Origin: Mesobacillus sp. AQ2
GTDB lineage: Bacteria > Bacillota > Bacilli > Bacillales > Cytobacillaceae
Length of the DNA stretch: 64,000 bases
Direction: 5' to 3'
Assembly (NCBI RefSeq): GCF_030122805.1
Contig: NZ_CP126080.1
Coordinates: 4,159,501-4,223,500, forward strand
Part shown: positions 7,359-14,756 of the stretch, in pieces
Position numbering within the stretch: the first letter of the stretch is position 1
How the letters are laid out: every line of letters starts with the position of its first letter
The notes under the pieces: generated by a model
Seen by the model: only the letters and a program-made list of their open reading frames with translations
Told to the model about the DNA's origin: nothing
Database searches by the model: none
Translations under genes and position numbers: made by a program

Positions 7359-8726
7359 TTAATCTATAAAAATCTTCCCAGGGTTCAGTATCCCATTCGG
7401 ATCAAGGCTTTTTTTAATGGTTTTCATCACTTCATAGGCAGCTCCGTGCTCGAGGCGCTGGTATTTTGCTTTTCCCAATCCTACTCCGTGCTCGCCGGTG
7501 CAGGTTCCGCCGCGGTTCAGCGCATAGTGGACAATTTCTTCATTGATCCGTTCAGCTTCGGTTACTTTTTCAGGATTTTCTTTATCAAGCAGCAGCAAAA
7601 CATGATAATTGCCGTCACCGACATGGCCGACAATCGAGCCTTCAATCAATGAAGCGTCAATTAATTCCCGGGTGTGGAGAATCGCTCCGGTCAATTCTGA
7701 GACCGGGACACTGACATCTGTCAGCATGATGCTTTTGTTTCCGGCGGTGTGTTTGTAGGCGTAAAGCAGATTATGCCTTGCTTCCCACAGCTGGTTTCGC
7801 GCTTTGGAATCAGCCTCGAATTGGAAGTTCGAACAGCCGTGGTCCTTCAATATTTCCGTGGCGAACTCTACATCCTGAGCGAGCCCTGCTTCGTTGCCGT
7901 GGAACTCCATGAATAACGTTGTGTCTTCTTCGTACTGAGTTTCCATGTATTCATTTACTTTTTTGACAGATTCCCCATCGACAAACTCAATCCGGGCGAC
8001 AGGAATGCCGCCTGCCAGAATGCCGACTACGGCATCGACAGCTTTTCTTACAGAAGGAAAAACCGCCCTTGCTGCAGTAATCGCCTCCGGAATTCCGTAC
8101 ACTTTCAACGTGAGCTCTGTTATGACCCCAAGCGTTCCTTCCGAGCCAACAAACATGCCGTTCAGATGGATTCCTGAAGAAGACTTGGCAGACAGACTGC
8201 CGGTATGGATGATATCACCATTGGCGAGTACTACTTCCAGATCCCGGACCTGGTCCCTCATGATGCCGTACCTGACAGAAGTCGTGCCGCTCGCATTCGT
8301 TGCCGCCATCCCGCCGAGTGTCGCGTCTGCACCTGGATCGACAGTGAAGAACAAGCCGTATTTCTTCAGTTCTTTATTCAATACGGACCTGGTCACGCCG
8401 GGCTGGACTTTAACCAGAAAGTCATTTTCCTTCACTTCGAGGATCGCATTCATCTGCGACATGTCGAGGGAAATCCCTCCATTCACCGGAATGACATGGC
8501 CTTCAAGACTGGTTCCCAAACCGAATGGCACGACCGGAATCCTACTTTCGTCCGCAAATTTCAGGATCTTGCTGACATCTGTTTTATCCCTCGGAAAAAC
8601 GACGACATCAGGCAGGCGCGGTTCATGGTACGACTCATCGCGGCCATGAAGCTCCAAAATCGTTTCATTCACACTTACACATTCTTCTCCGATCACTCTT
8701 TTCAGCTCATCAATATAGCCTGCCAA
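7359..8726 (-). CDS. FAD-linked 2-hydroxyacid dehydrogenase (GlcD / D-lactate dehydrogenase type)
   Basis: A 455-residue flavoprotein of the VAO/PCMH family that oxidises a D-2-hydroxy acid such as glycolate or D-lactate. The N-terminal FAD domain contains VVPFGLGTSLEGHVIP, GADATLGGMAATNASGT and GSEGTLGVITELTLKV. The C-terminal FAD-linked oxidase domain contains IVGHVGDGNYHVLL and GGTCTGEHGVGLGKAKY, with the usual conserved His and Glu residues. Length is normal for the family. No iron-sulfur subunit (GlcF-like) lies beside it, so it probably acts alone with a membrane or soluble electron acceptor. Substrate cannot be told from sequence. Confidence 0.88.
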   Translation of the reverse strand: MAGYIDELKRVIGEECVSVNETILELHGRDESYHEPRLPDVVVFPRDKTDVSKILKFADESRIPVVPFGLGTSLEGHVIPVNGGISLDMSQMNAILEVKENDFLVKVQPGVTRSVLNKELKKYGLFFTVDPGADATLGGMAATNASGTTSVRYGIMRDQVRDLEVVLANGDIIHTGSLSAKSSSGIHLNGMFVGSEGTLGVITELTLKVYGIPEAITAARAVFPSVRKAVDAVVGILAGGIPVARIEFVDGESVKKVNEYMETQYEEDTTLFMEFHGNEAGLAQDVEFATEILKDHGCSNFQFEADSKARNQLWEARHNLLYAYKHTAGNKSIMLTDVSVPVSELTGAILHTRELIDASLIEGSIVGHVGDGNYHVLLLLDKENPEKVTEAERINEEIVHYALNRGGTCTGEHGVGLGKAKYQRLEHGAAYEVMKTIKKSLDPNGILNPGKIFID

Positions 8727-8788
8727 ATCCCTCTCCCCTTTATCGTTAAATTTATCTTGCTGTAATCCTTATGTAGTTTTCAATCCCA

Positions 8789-9817
8789 TTAGGACCCCAT
8801 GTATCTGGCATAATAGTTTTTAGCTTTTACCAGATCATTCGTGCCATGGACCAGCACCCTTCCATCCTGGAAGATGACCATGGTGATTTCATCATCAGGC
8901 ATAAAACGTAACAGGAAAGGGTTGCCTTTTACTTCGCCATTGTTTTTCAAACGGCCTGCCAGTTTTTCAAGGTCCAATTTTGCCTTCTGTCGGGGATTGA
9001 TTTGGATCGTGTTGCGTCCGCAAAGTGATGCATAGTTAATCTGCTGCTCTGATGAGCGATCGAGAAATTCATAATGATGATGGACACATGCTGGGCATTC
9101 CGGGTTGCGCCCCTGGCTGACATCCATTTGCAAAAACGAGTTATACCAGATATCCATCTGTTCAAGATTGGGATTCGACTCCGCTCCGACAAGCAGCTTC
9201 AAAGCTTCGACCGCTTCGAACGAACCGATGATATCCGTGATTGGTGATAGCACACCGATGCTGTCACAAGTATCCCCAAGTCCTGCGGGGACGGACGGGA
9301 AAAGACAGCGATAGCACGGAGTCTCACCTGGTTTTATGACAGCGAACATGCCCCTTGAGCTCACTGCCCCGCCGTAGACCCATGGAATTCCATGTTTCAC
9401 AGCGACATCGTTTATGAGATACCGTGCCATGAAATTATCGGTCCCATCGACGATCACATCAAAACCAGCAAGCAGGTCCTCCGCGTTATCCAGCGTTAGG
9501 TCGGCAATAATTGGTTCCAATCTCACTTCGGAATTGATTTTCCTCAGTTTTTTTTCAGCAGCGATGACCTTCGGCAGGTTCTCGCGCGCATCTTCTTCAT
9601 CATAGAGAGTCTGGCGCTGGAGATTGGACAGCTCGACCAGGTCACGGTCGATGAAGCGCACATGCCCCACACCCGAGCGAACCAGATGATTCGAGATCAC
9701 TGCCCCCAGTGCCCCCATGCCGACGATGACTGCAGAACTAGCCAGCAGTTTCTTCTGTCCGTCACGGCCAATTTGCTTGAATAAAATTTGTCTAGAATAA
9801 CGCTCCATTTCATTCAT
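8789..9817 (-). CDS. moeB: MoeB/ThiF-family adenylyltransferase
   Basis: A 342-residue E1-like enzyme that adenylates the C-terminal Gly-Gly of a sulfur carrier such as MoaD or ThiS. It has the nucleotide motif VGMGALGAVISNHLVRSGVG, the DRDLVELSNLQRQ segment, the catalytic DGTDNFMARYLIND region, and two zinc-binding Cys pairs (CYRC and CPAC). A C-terminal extension of about 80 residues resembles a MoeB/ThiS-associated domain. It is divergent from the tungsten-type oxidoreductase, and a MoaD gene is 2.6 kb away. It therefore most likely serves molybdopterin (tungstopterin) synthesis rather than thiamine. Confidence 0.85.
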   Translation of the reverse strand: MNEMERYSRQILFKQIGRDGQKKLLASSAVIVGMGALGAVISNHLVRSGVGHVRFIDRDLVELSNLQRQTLYDEEDARENLPKVIAAEKKLRKINSEVRLEPIIADLTLDNAEDLLAGFDVIVDGTDNFMARYLINDVAVKHGIPWVYGGAVSSRGMFAVIKPGETPCYRCLFPSVPAGLGDTCDSIGVLSPITDIIGSFEAVEALKLLVGAESNPNLEQMDIWYNSFLQMDVSQGRNPECPACVHHHYEFLDRSSEQQINYASLCGRNTIQINPRQKAKLDLEKLAGRLKNNGEVKGNPFLLRFMPDDEITMVIFQDGRVLVHGTNDLVKAKNYYARYMGS

Positions 9818-9896
9818 GGATATCCCCTCACTTCTATTTAGATTATATCTTTAAATAAAGCTTTTTTTTAGGGAAAATTTTCACTATACTAAATAT

Positions 9897-9916
9897 TAAG
9901 AGGGTTTACCCTCTTA
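9897..9916. promoter_or_regulatory. Perfect palindrome between moeB and the oxidoreductase gene
   Basis: TAAGAGGG (9897-9904) and CCCTCTTA (9909-9916) are perfect inverted copies around TTTA, about 45 bases before the oxidoreductase start and in the divergent intergenic region. It could be an operator for a regulator of this island or an mRNA hairpin. Which protein binds is unknown. Confidence 0.5.
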
Positions 9917-9959
9917 GGGACTTTTTACTATTAAAAGTGAAAGAGGTGGATTAGTTAAG

Positions 9960-11801
9960 ATGAATCTTGGGGGATTTAAAAACAAAGAAGTCGTAGTTGA
10001 CTTAACCAATGGCACTGTCGGTTACCGTGGCATCAATGAAGAAGATGTAAGGAAGTATATCGGCGGCCGCGGCCTTGGAGTCAAGTATGTACTGGACAAC
10101 GGACCAGAAGTTGAGCCTCTATCAGAAGAAAACATACTATGTATCATGACTGGCCCTGTAACAGGTTCTCGTTCTTCAATGAGCGGACGTCTTGCTGTCG
10201 TAACAAAGTCACCGCTTACCGGTACGGTTACTGACTCTCATATGGGCGGATGGACAGCTGCCCGTCTGAAGTGGTCTGGAATCGACAACGTGATTTTCAA
10301 AGGCAAGAGCGACAAACCGGTCTACCTGTATATCGAGGATGGCCAGGCAGAAATCCGCGACGCTTCTCAATTGTGGGGATTGAGCACGCGCGCGACTGTA
10401 CAGGCTTTGAAAGATGCTCATGGCGAAGAAAACCTCAGCGTTATGACGATCGGCCAGGCTGGCGAAAACGGAGTGCGTTTTGCCGGTTTCATGAACGAGC
10501 ATGACCGTGCGGCTGGACGCGGCGGTACTGGTGCGGTTGCAGGTTACAAAAAACTGAAGGCAATCGTGATCAAGGCAGCTCAAAAGGGCAACATGCCTGA
10601 GCCTGCTCAAAAAGATGACTACAATCAGGCTAACAAGAAAGCTGTTAAAGCGATTCTTGAAGGCGGCCTTACTGCTCCTAACAAAGGCGGCTTGTCAGTA
10701 TACGGAACAAACGTCCTTACCAACTTGATCAATGAAGTGGGAGCGCTTCCAACACGAAACTCTCAATTGACACACTGGGATGAAGCAGAGAAGCATTCCG
10801 GCGAGTGGGTAAACGAGCACATTCTCGTTGCCAACAACACATGCCACGCTTGCCCGGTTGGCTGTAAGATCGAGGTTGAAGTCAAGGAAGGCAAATATAA
10901 GACTCGCGTAGAAAGCTTTGAGTTTGAATCTGCATGGGCGCTTGGAGCGAACAGCGGTTTGAGCGACTCTGAAGCGATCGCATACTTAATCGATATCTGT
11001 AATGAATATGGAATGGATACAATCGAGCTAGGCCACGCCATCTCTGTCACAATGGAAGCCTATGAAAAAGGCATCGTTGAAGAGAAGCTTGACTGGGGCG
11101 ATGCTGACGGCATGATCGAGATTGCTCGCAAAATCGCGTTCCGTGAAGGTTTCGGCGGAATCCTTGCTGAAGGTCCTGCACGAGCGACTGCTGCATGGGG
11201 AGTTCCTGAACTGTCCATGTCCGTTAAAGGCCAGTCCATCCCAGCTTACGATCCGCGCGGAATCCAGGGAATCGGCCTTGGCTATGCGACTAGTAACCGT
11301 GGTGCCTGCCACCTTCGCGGCTACACAATCGCATCTGAAATCGCCGGTATTCCAGAGCCAACTGACCGTACAGTAGCAGAAGGAAAAGCTGAGCTTCTGA
11401 ACGTATTCCAGAACCTGCTTTCATTCTCTGACTCTATGAATATCTGTAAGTTCTCTTCTTTCTCTGAAAACGCCGAGCACTACGCTGAGCAATACAGCAC
11501 AATGACAGGCATCCCAATGACAGCGGATGATGTCATGCTTGCAGGGGAAAGAATCTACAACCTTGAGCGTTATTACAATAACCTAGCCGGCTTCAACAAG
11601 CGTGAGGATGACTTCCTTCCAAAACGCTTTACTGAAGAAGGTGCTTCCGGCAACAGTGAAGGACTTGTCTCACGCATGGATATCATGCTGGAAGACTATT
11701 ACAATGTCCGCGGCTGGAAGGATGGCGTCGTTACCGAAGAAAAACTTCGCGAACTGGGCATCATTGGCGAAGAAACAACTCCGGCTACAGAAGAAGTTTA
11801 A
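9960..11801 (+). CDS. aor: Aldehyde:ferredoxin oxidoreductase, tungstopterin type
   Basis: A 613-residue member of the AOR family, enzymes that oxidise aldehydes to carboxylic acids with ferredoxin as acceptor, using a bis-pterin tungsten (rarely molybdenum) cofactor and one [4Fe-4S] cluster. The N-terminal domain has GGRGLGVKY and TGPVTGSRSSMSGRLAVV; the pterin-binding region reads AAGRGGTGAVAGYKKLKAI. Cluster ligands are CHACPVGC near residues 298-305 and a distant Cys in SMNICKFSSF near 500. The length is typical. Flanking moeB, moaD and a MoaD-partner gene support cofactor supply. No dedicated ferredoxin is adjacent. The gene has an AGAGGTGG ribosome binding site and its own terminator. 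Confidence 0.93.
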   Translation: MNLGGFKNKEVVVDLTNGTVGYRGINEEDVRKYIGGRGLGVKYVLDNGPEVEPLSEENILCIMTGPVTGSRSSMSGRLAVVTKSPLTGTVTDSHMGGWTAARLKWSGIDNVIFKGKSDKPVYLYIEDGQAEIRDASQLWGLSTRATVQALKDAHGEENLSVMTIGQAGENGVRFAGFMNEHDRAAGRGGTGAVAGYKKLKAIVIKAAQKGNMPEPAQKDDYNQANKKAVKAILEGGLTAPNKGGLSVYGTNVLTNLINEVGALPTRNSQLTHWDEAEKHSGEWVNEHILVANNTCHACPVGCKIEVEVKEGKYKTRVESFEFESAWALGANSGLSDSEAIAYLIDICNEYGMDTIELGHAISVTMEAYEKGIVEEKLDWGDADGMIEIARKIAFREGFGGILAEGPARATAAWGVPELSMSVKGQSIPAYDPRGIQGIGLGYATSNRGACHLRGYTIASEIAGIPEPTDRTVAEGKAELLNVFQNLLSFSDSMNICKFSSFSENAEHYAEQYSTMTGIPMTADDVMLAGERIYNLERYYNNLAGFNKREDDFLPKRFTEEGASGNSEGLVSRMDIMLEDYYNVRGWKDGVVTEEKLRELGIIGEETTPATEEV

Positions 11802-11810
11802 TAGTTTGAG

Positions 11811-11843
11811 AGAAACCAGGTGACTTTCTCGCCTGGTTTTTTG
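11811..11843 (+). terminator. Terminator of the oxidoreductase gene
   Basis: Stem AAACCAGG (11813-11820) with CCTGGTTT (11832-11839) followed by TTTTG, ten bases after the stop. Confidence 0.85.
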
Positions 11844-11876
11844 TTTAAGGGTGCAGATATTGCGGATGAAGCAACT

Positions 11877-12032
11877 TGGTCGAATTAATAGGAAATGTGG
11901 TCGAATTATTTTAAAATCCGCCAAAAAGACTTGAAATGTGATCGAATTATTTTAAAATCCGCCAAAAAGACTTGAAATGTGATCGAATTATCTTGAAATC
12001 CGCCAAATAAATCTGAAATGTGGTCGGATTAA
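11877..12032. repeat. Intergenic array, core TGGTCGAATTA with ATCCGCCAA
   Basis: TG(G/A)TCG(A/G)ATTA begins at 11877, 11898, 11939, 11980 and 12021, spaced 21, 41, 41 and 41 bases. Within each 41-base unit a second core, ATCCGCCAA, falls near the midpoint. The array lies between the convergent oxidoreductase and MoaD-partner genes. The same two cores recur at 58512-58625. It is not coding. Confidence 0.95.
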
Positions 12033-12144
12033 TCAAAAGTGCCATCTTACAGGGTGTAGATTCGCTTCTTATTAGCGTAATCCACGATTACGATCCTCGA
12101 TATCAGTCGGGAATATGAATTACATATAGATTTTTTGCAAAAAT

Positions 12145-12178
12145 AAAAAGGCCCCGGCAAAAAGTTGCCGAAACCTTT
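12145..12178 (-). terminator. Terminator of the lysR-moaD cluster
   Basis: On the minus strand CGGCAA (12170-12165) pairs with TTGCCG (12160-12155), extended by AAAGG with CCTTT, then a T-run. It directly follows the stop at 12180. Confidence 0.75.
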
Positions 12179-12179
12179 G

Positions 12180-12467
12180 CTACCCGCCTACCCGGGTTGT
12201 TTTATAACGGTAATTTTTGATCAGGTGTTCGAGCTCATCCATGCTTTCCGCCGCAAAGCGGATATGAACAGCATTAACGATGAATGTTTTTGTAAAAGCA
12301 AGTTCATCCTCGCTCAAAATTTCCGCTCTCCATCCTTCCGCTTCATACACGTACGGGAAGGAATCGGTTACGAGTCGGCCGCCCAGTTCTTCAAAATACA
12401 TGCCGAGATGATCCCTATTGATTCCGCGGAATTCTAGTATTCTATCTACCATATCAGCCACCGGCAA
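12180..12467 (-). CDS. Small MoaD-partner protein, function unknown
   Basis: A 95-residue soluble protein, MPVADMVDRILEF to TTRVGG. Its start overlaps the end of moaD by 14 bases, so it is translationally coupled to it. Some archaeal and Thermus MoaD-like proteins carry an extra C-terminal domain of about this size (DUF1952-like). I infer this could be the stand-alone equivalent, but I cannot align it here. A role in tungstopterin assembly for the nearby aldehyde oxidoreductase is likely from context only. Confidence 0.65.
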   Translation of the reverse strand: MPVADMVDRILEFRGINRDHLGMYFEELGGRLVTDSFPYVYEAEGWRAEILSEDELAFTKTFIVNAVHIRFAAESMDELEHLIKNYRYKTTRVGG

Positions 12468-12726
12468 CAGGAGGGAACAATGCGAACTGGTCGCTTTCTT
12501 TTACATTCGTTTCGAGTTCCTGGTCATGGACGATGTTACGGCCATTGATATAAACGTGTACAAATGGCTTGAGCGTCTTTTCTTCTGTGAAAATTTCTTC
12601 GTGCAAATCCGGGAACATTTCGCACATTTTATCAAGCACATCCATTACCCGTTCCCCATCAGGCTTCACTTCGACCGTCACGCCTCCGCAAATATCTCTG
12701 AGATTAGCAAATACTTTAACCTGCAT
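12454..12726 (-). CDS. moaD: MoaD/ThiS-family sulfur carrier
   Basis: A 90-residue beta-grasp protein starting MQVKVFANLRDICGG and ending FALFPPVAGG. The C-terminal Gly-Gly is the residue pair that is adenylated by MoeB and thiocarboxylated to supply the dithiolene sulfurs of molybdopterin. VYINGRNIVHDQ and DQFALFPPVAGG fit MoaD better than ThiS. No moaE is adjacent, so the large subunit is encoded elsewhere. Position beside moeB and the oxidoreductase suggests a paralogue devoted to the tungsten cofactor. Confidence 0.88.
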   Translation of the reverse strand: MQVKVFANLRDICGGVTVEVKPDGERVMDVLDKMCEMFPDLHEEIFTEEKTLKPFVHVYINGRNIVHDQELETNVKESDQFALFPPVAGG

Positions 12727-12815
12727 CCAAAACGCCCCTTTCTCCTACCCCTAATAATAATGTGAAAATTATAAATTGTCATCCGCACTTTCTATTTAAA
12801 AGGGAATCGTTTATC

Positions 12816-13706
12816 TTACAAACTAGAATCCATGACTGCGTCGGTGAACTGCTTGATCAGCGGGCGATTTTCGGCATCCGATTGTGCCACAAGGTAAAAC
12901 TCCCTGTCGTACGGAGCAAAGCTATCAATGATGGCTATACGTCCTGTTTTCACAGCAGGCATTGCCGCGAGTCTGGAAACGAAGCTGATGCCGAGTCCGG
13001 CTTCCACGGCTGCGATCACGGATTCCGTGCTTCCGATCGAGACAGCAATGTTCAGATCATCAAGCGACAGACCTTTTTCCACCAAGTAATGCTCCATCAT
13101 TTTCCGTGTTCCTGATCCTTCTTCACGGAGGACGAAATCATATTGCTGTATTTGGGGAAAATCCGGTGATTCTGCAAGGGTTAATGGGTGCTCCACAGGT
13201 GTGACTAAAACCAGTGAATCTGAGGCAATCGGCTTGCTCGTCACCAGGCGTGAGTCGACTTTCATCCCAATAATGCCTGCGTCAATCTGATGATTCTGCA
13301 ATTGATCGAGCACTTTCTTCGAATCGCCAATATCAATCTTTACATCCACCTTCGGAAACAGAATCCGAAATTTCTTGATCCAGCCTGGAAGCAGGTATGT
13401 GCCCGGTATCGTGCTCGCACCAATGGTAAGAGTCCCTGTCAACGTACCGTGAAATTCCCCGAGTTCATCTTCGAGTGTCTTCCACCTGCTCTTAATGTCC
13501 TTTGCAGCACTGTACACCAGCATTCCTGCAGACGTCGGCCTGATTCCAGCCGCCCCCCTGTCGAGCAGTTCGAATCCAAGTTCATCTTCCAGACTTTTGA
13601 TTTTCAGGCTAACCGATGGCTGGGAACTTTTAAGCGCAGCTGCAGCCTCTGAAAAACTGTTCTTCTCTACAACCATAATGAACGCATCAAGCTTTTTAAG
13701 ATTCAT
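12816..13706 (-). CDS. LysR-family transcriptional regulator
   Basis: A 296-residue LysR-type regulator. The N-terminal winged helix-turn-helix covers NSFSEAAAALKSSQPSVSLK (residues 16-35), with a linker helix and a C-terminal periplasmic-binding-like effector domain (LTGTLTIGASTIPGTYLLP onward). The effector domain resembles the CysB/CysL subclass, which senses sulfur-related metabolites, though the ligand cannot be read from sequence. It lies upstream of moaD with a 90-base gap and the same orientation. It is therefore the natural candidate to control the MoeB/AOR/MoaD island. The ribosome binding site is GGAGA. Confidence 0.85.
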   Translation of the reverse strand: MNLKKLDAFIMVVEKNSFSEAAAALKSSQPSVSLKIKSLEDELGFELLDRGAAGIRPTSAGMLVYSAAKDIKSRWKTLEDELGEFHGTLTGTLTIGASTIPGTYLLPGWIKKFRILFPKVDVKIDIGDSKKVLDQLQNHQIDAGIIGMKVDSRLVTSKPIASDSLVLVTPVEHPLTLAESPDFPQIQQYDFVLREEGSGTRKMMEHYLVEKGLSLDDLNIAVSIGSTESVIAAVEAGLGISFVSRLAAMPAVKTGRIAIIDSFAPYDREFYLVAQSDAENRPLIKQFTDAVMDSSL

Positions 13707-13832
13707 GGCATTTCTCCATTTTCAGACTTATTTAACCCCATTTTAATATGGATTGTACTGTTAAAGACACTATATTTTATATAGAGTTTAAAGAATAGTT
13801 AAGTTCGGCAAGTCCATTCAAGGCATTTCTTA

Positions 13833-14300
13833 GACATTTCGGCATATGACGAGAGTTAAAATATCTATTAAACGTGACTTCTTGGACATTTCGGGGTGTG
13901 ATGGGCGTCAAAATGTCTATTAAACGCGGTTTCTTAGACATTTCGGAACGTGTTGGGCCTCAAAATGTCTTTTAAACACCTCTTCTTGGACATTTCGGGG
14001 TGTGATGAGCTTCAAAATGCCTATTAAGCACCTCTTCTTAGACATTTCCGAACGTGTTGGGCCTCAAATTGTCTATTAAACGCGGTTTTTTAGACATTTT
14101 GGAACGTGTTGGGTCTCAAAATGTCTATTAAACACTACTTCTTGGACATTTCGGGGCGTGTACAGCTTCAAAATGTCTATTAAACACTACTTCTTAGACA
14201 TTTCGGGGCGTGTACAGCCTCAAAATGTCTTTTAAACAACACTTCTTGGACATTTCGGGGTGTGATGGGCGTCAAAATGTCTATAAAATACCACTTCCTG
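13833..14300. repeat. Nine-unit array with exact 52-bp period
   Basis: The core GACATTT begins at 13833, 13885, 13937, 13989, 14041, 14093, 14145, 14197 and 14249, always exactly 52 bases apart with no insertion or deletion. Each unit has GACATTT(C)GG, then 26 bases from its start AAAATGTC followed by TATTAAAC, so the two halves form an inverted repeat. The middle of the unit comes in a few types (GGGTGTGATG, GAACGTGTTG, GGGCGTGTAC). A degraded tenth unit starts at 14301. It lies upstream of the brnQ promoter and T-box, and downstream of nothing transcribed toward it. No coding frame survives a 52-base period. Confidence 0.97.
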
Positions 14301-14362
14301 GATTTTCAATTGAATCTCCAGTGTTCAAGTGCATAATGAAAAACTTTCCTTTGCGAATAGTA

Positions 14363-14391
14363 TTGACATATTATTATCTGAATATTATTAT
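14363..14391 (+). promoter_or_regulatory. Sigma-A promoter of the brnQ T-box transcript
   Basis: TTGACA (14363-14368), 17-base spacer, TATTAT (14386-14391), about 30 bases before the T-box leader. Confidence 0.8.
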
Positions 14392-14417
14392 AGTTCATGT
14401 TAATATATTTCAAAATA

Positions 14418-14680
14418 ATAAAATCGATGACGAGAACACGTCCTTCATGGAACTGATCTACAGAGAGCCGGTGATTTGCTGCAAACCGGTGTTCAGGTTA
14501 TAGAGGGGCATCATCTCTGAGATGCAATGCTGAACCTTATTGGCAGTAAGCTTTGCCGGATTGTCCGCCGTTAAAGGGAACACGTATGATGGTACGTTGA
14601 TGAGGGCCGCTTTTGTTTTTGCGGAATCAGGGTGGTAACGCGAGGATAACTCGTCCCTAGTTTTAGGGGCGGGTTTTTAT
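14418..14680 (+). ncRNA. T-box leader (tRNA-sensing riboswitch), probably isoleucine
   Basis: The conserved T-box sequence AGGGTGGTAACGCG lies at 14629-14642. It is followed by a terminator stem CTCGTCCCTAG paired with (A)GGGGCGGG and a T-run (14650-14677). Upstream, the Stem I region carries AGAGAGCCGGTG and a likely specifier ATC at 14510-14512, followed by a purine, within GGGGCATCATCTCTGAG. ATC matches isoleucine, which suits the downstream branched-chain amino acid carrier. Uncharged tRNA should stabilise the antiterminator and allow brnQ transcription. The exact specifier register is inferred. Confidence 0.92.
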
Positions 14681-14756
14681 TTTTCAACATATAACATTCC
14701 GTTCCGAAATTCCTATACTCTCAGTGCCAAAACATTATATTAGGAGGAGAAAAAGG

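Noticed and set aside
13833..14300. CRISPR or coding repeats in the 52-bp array
   Set aside because: No long invariant repeat with unique spacers; 52 is not a multiple of three, so no repeated protein frame is possible.
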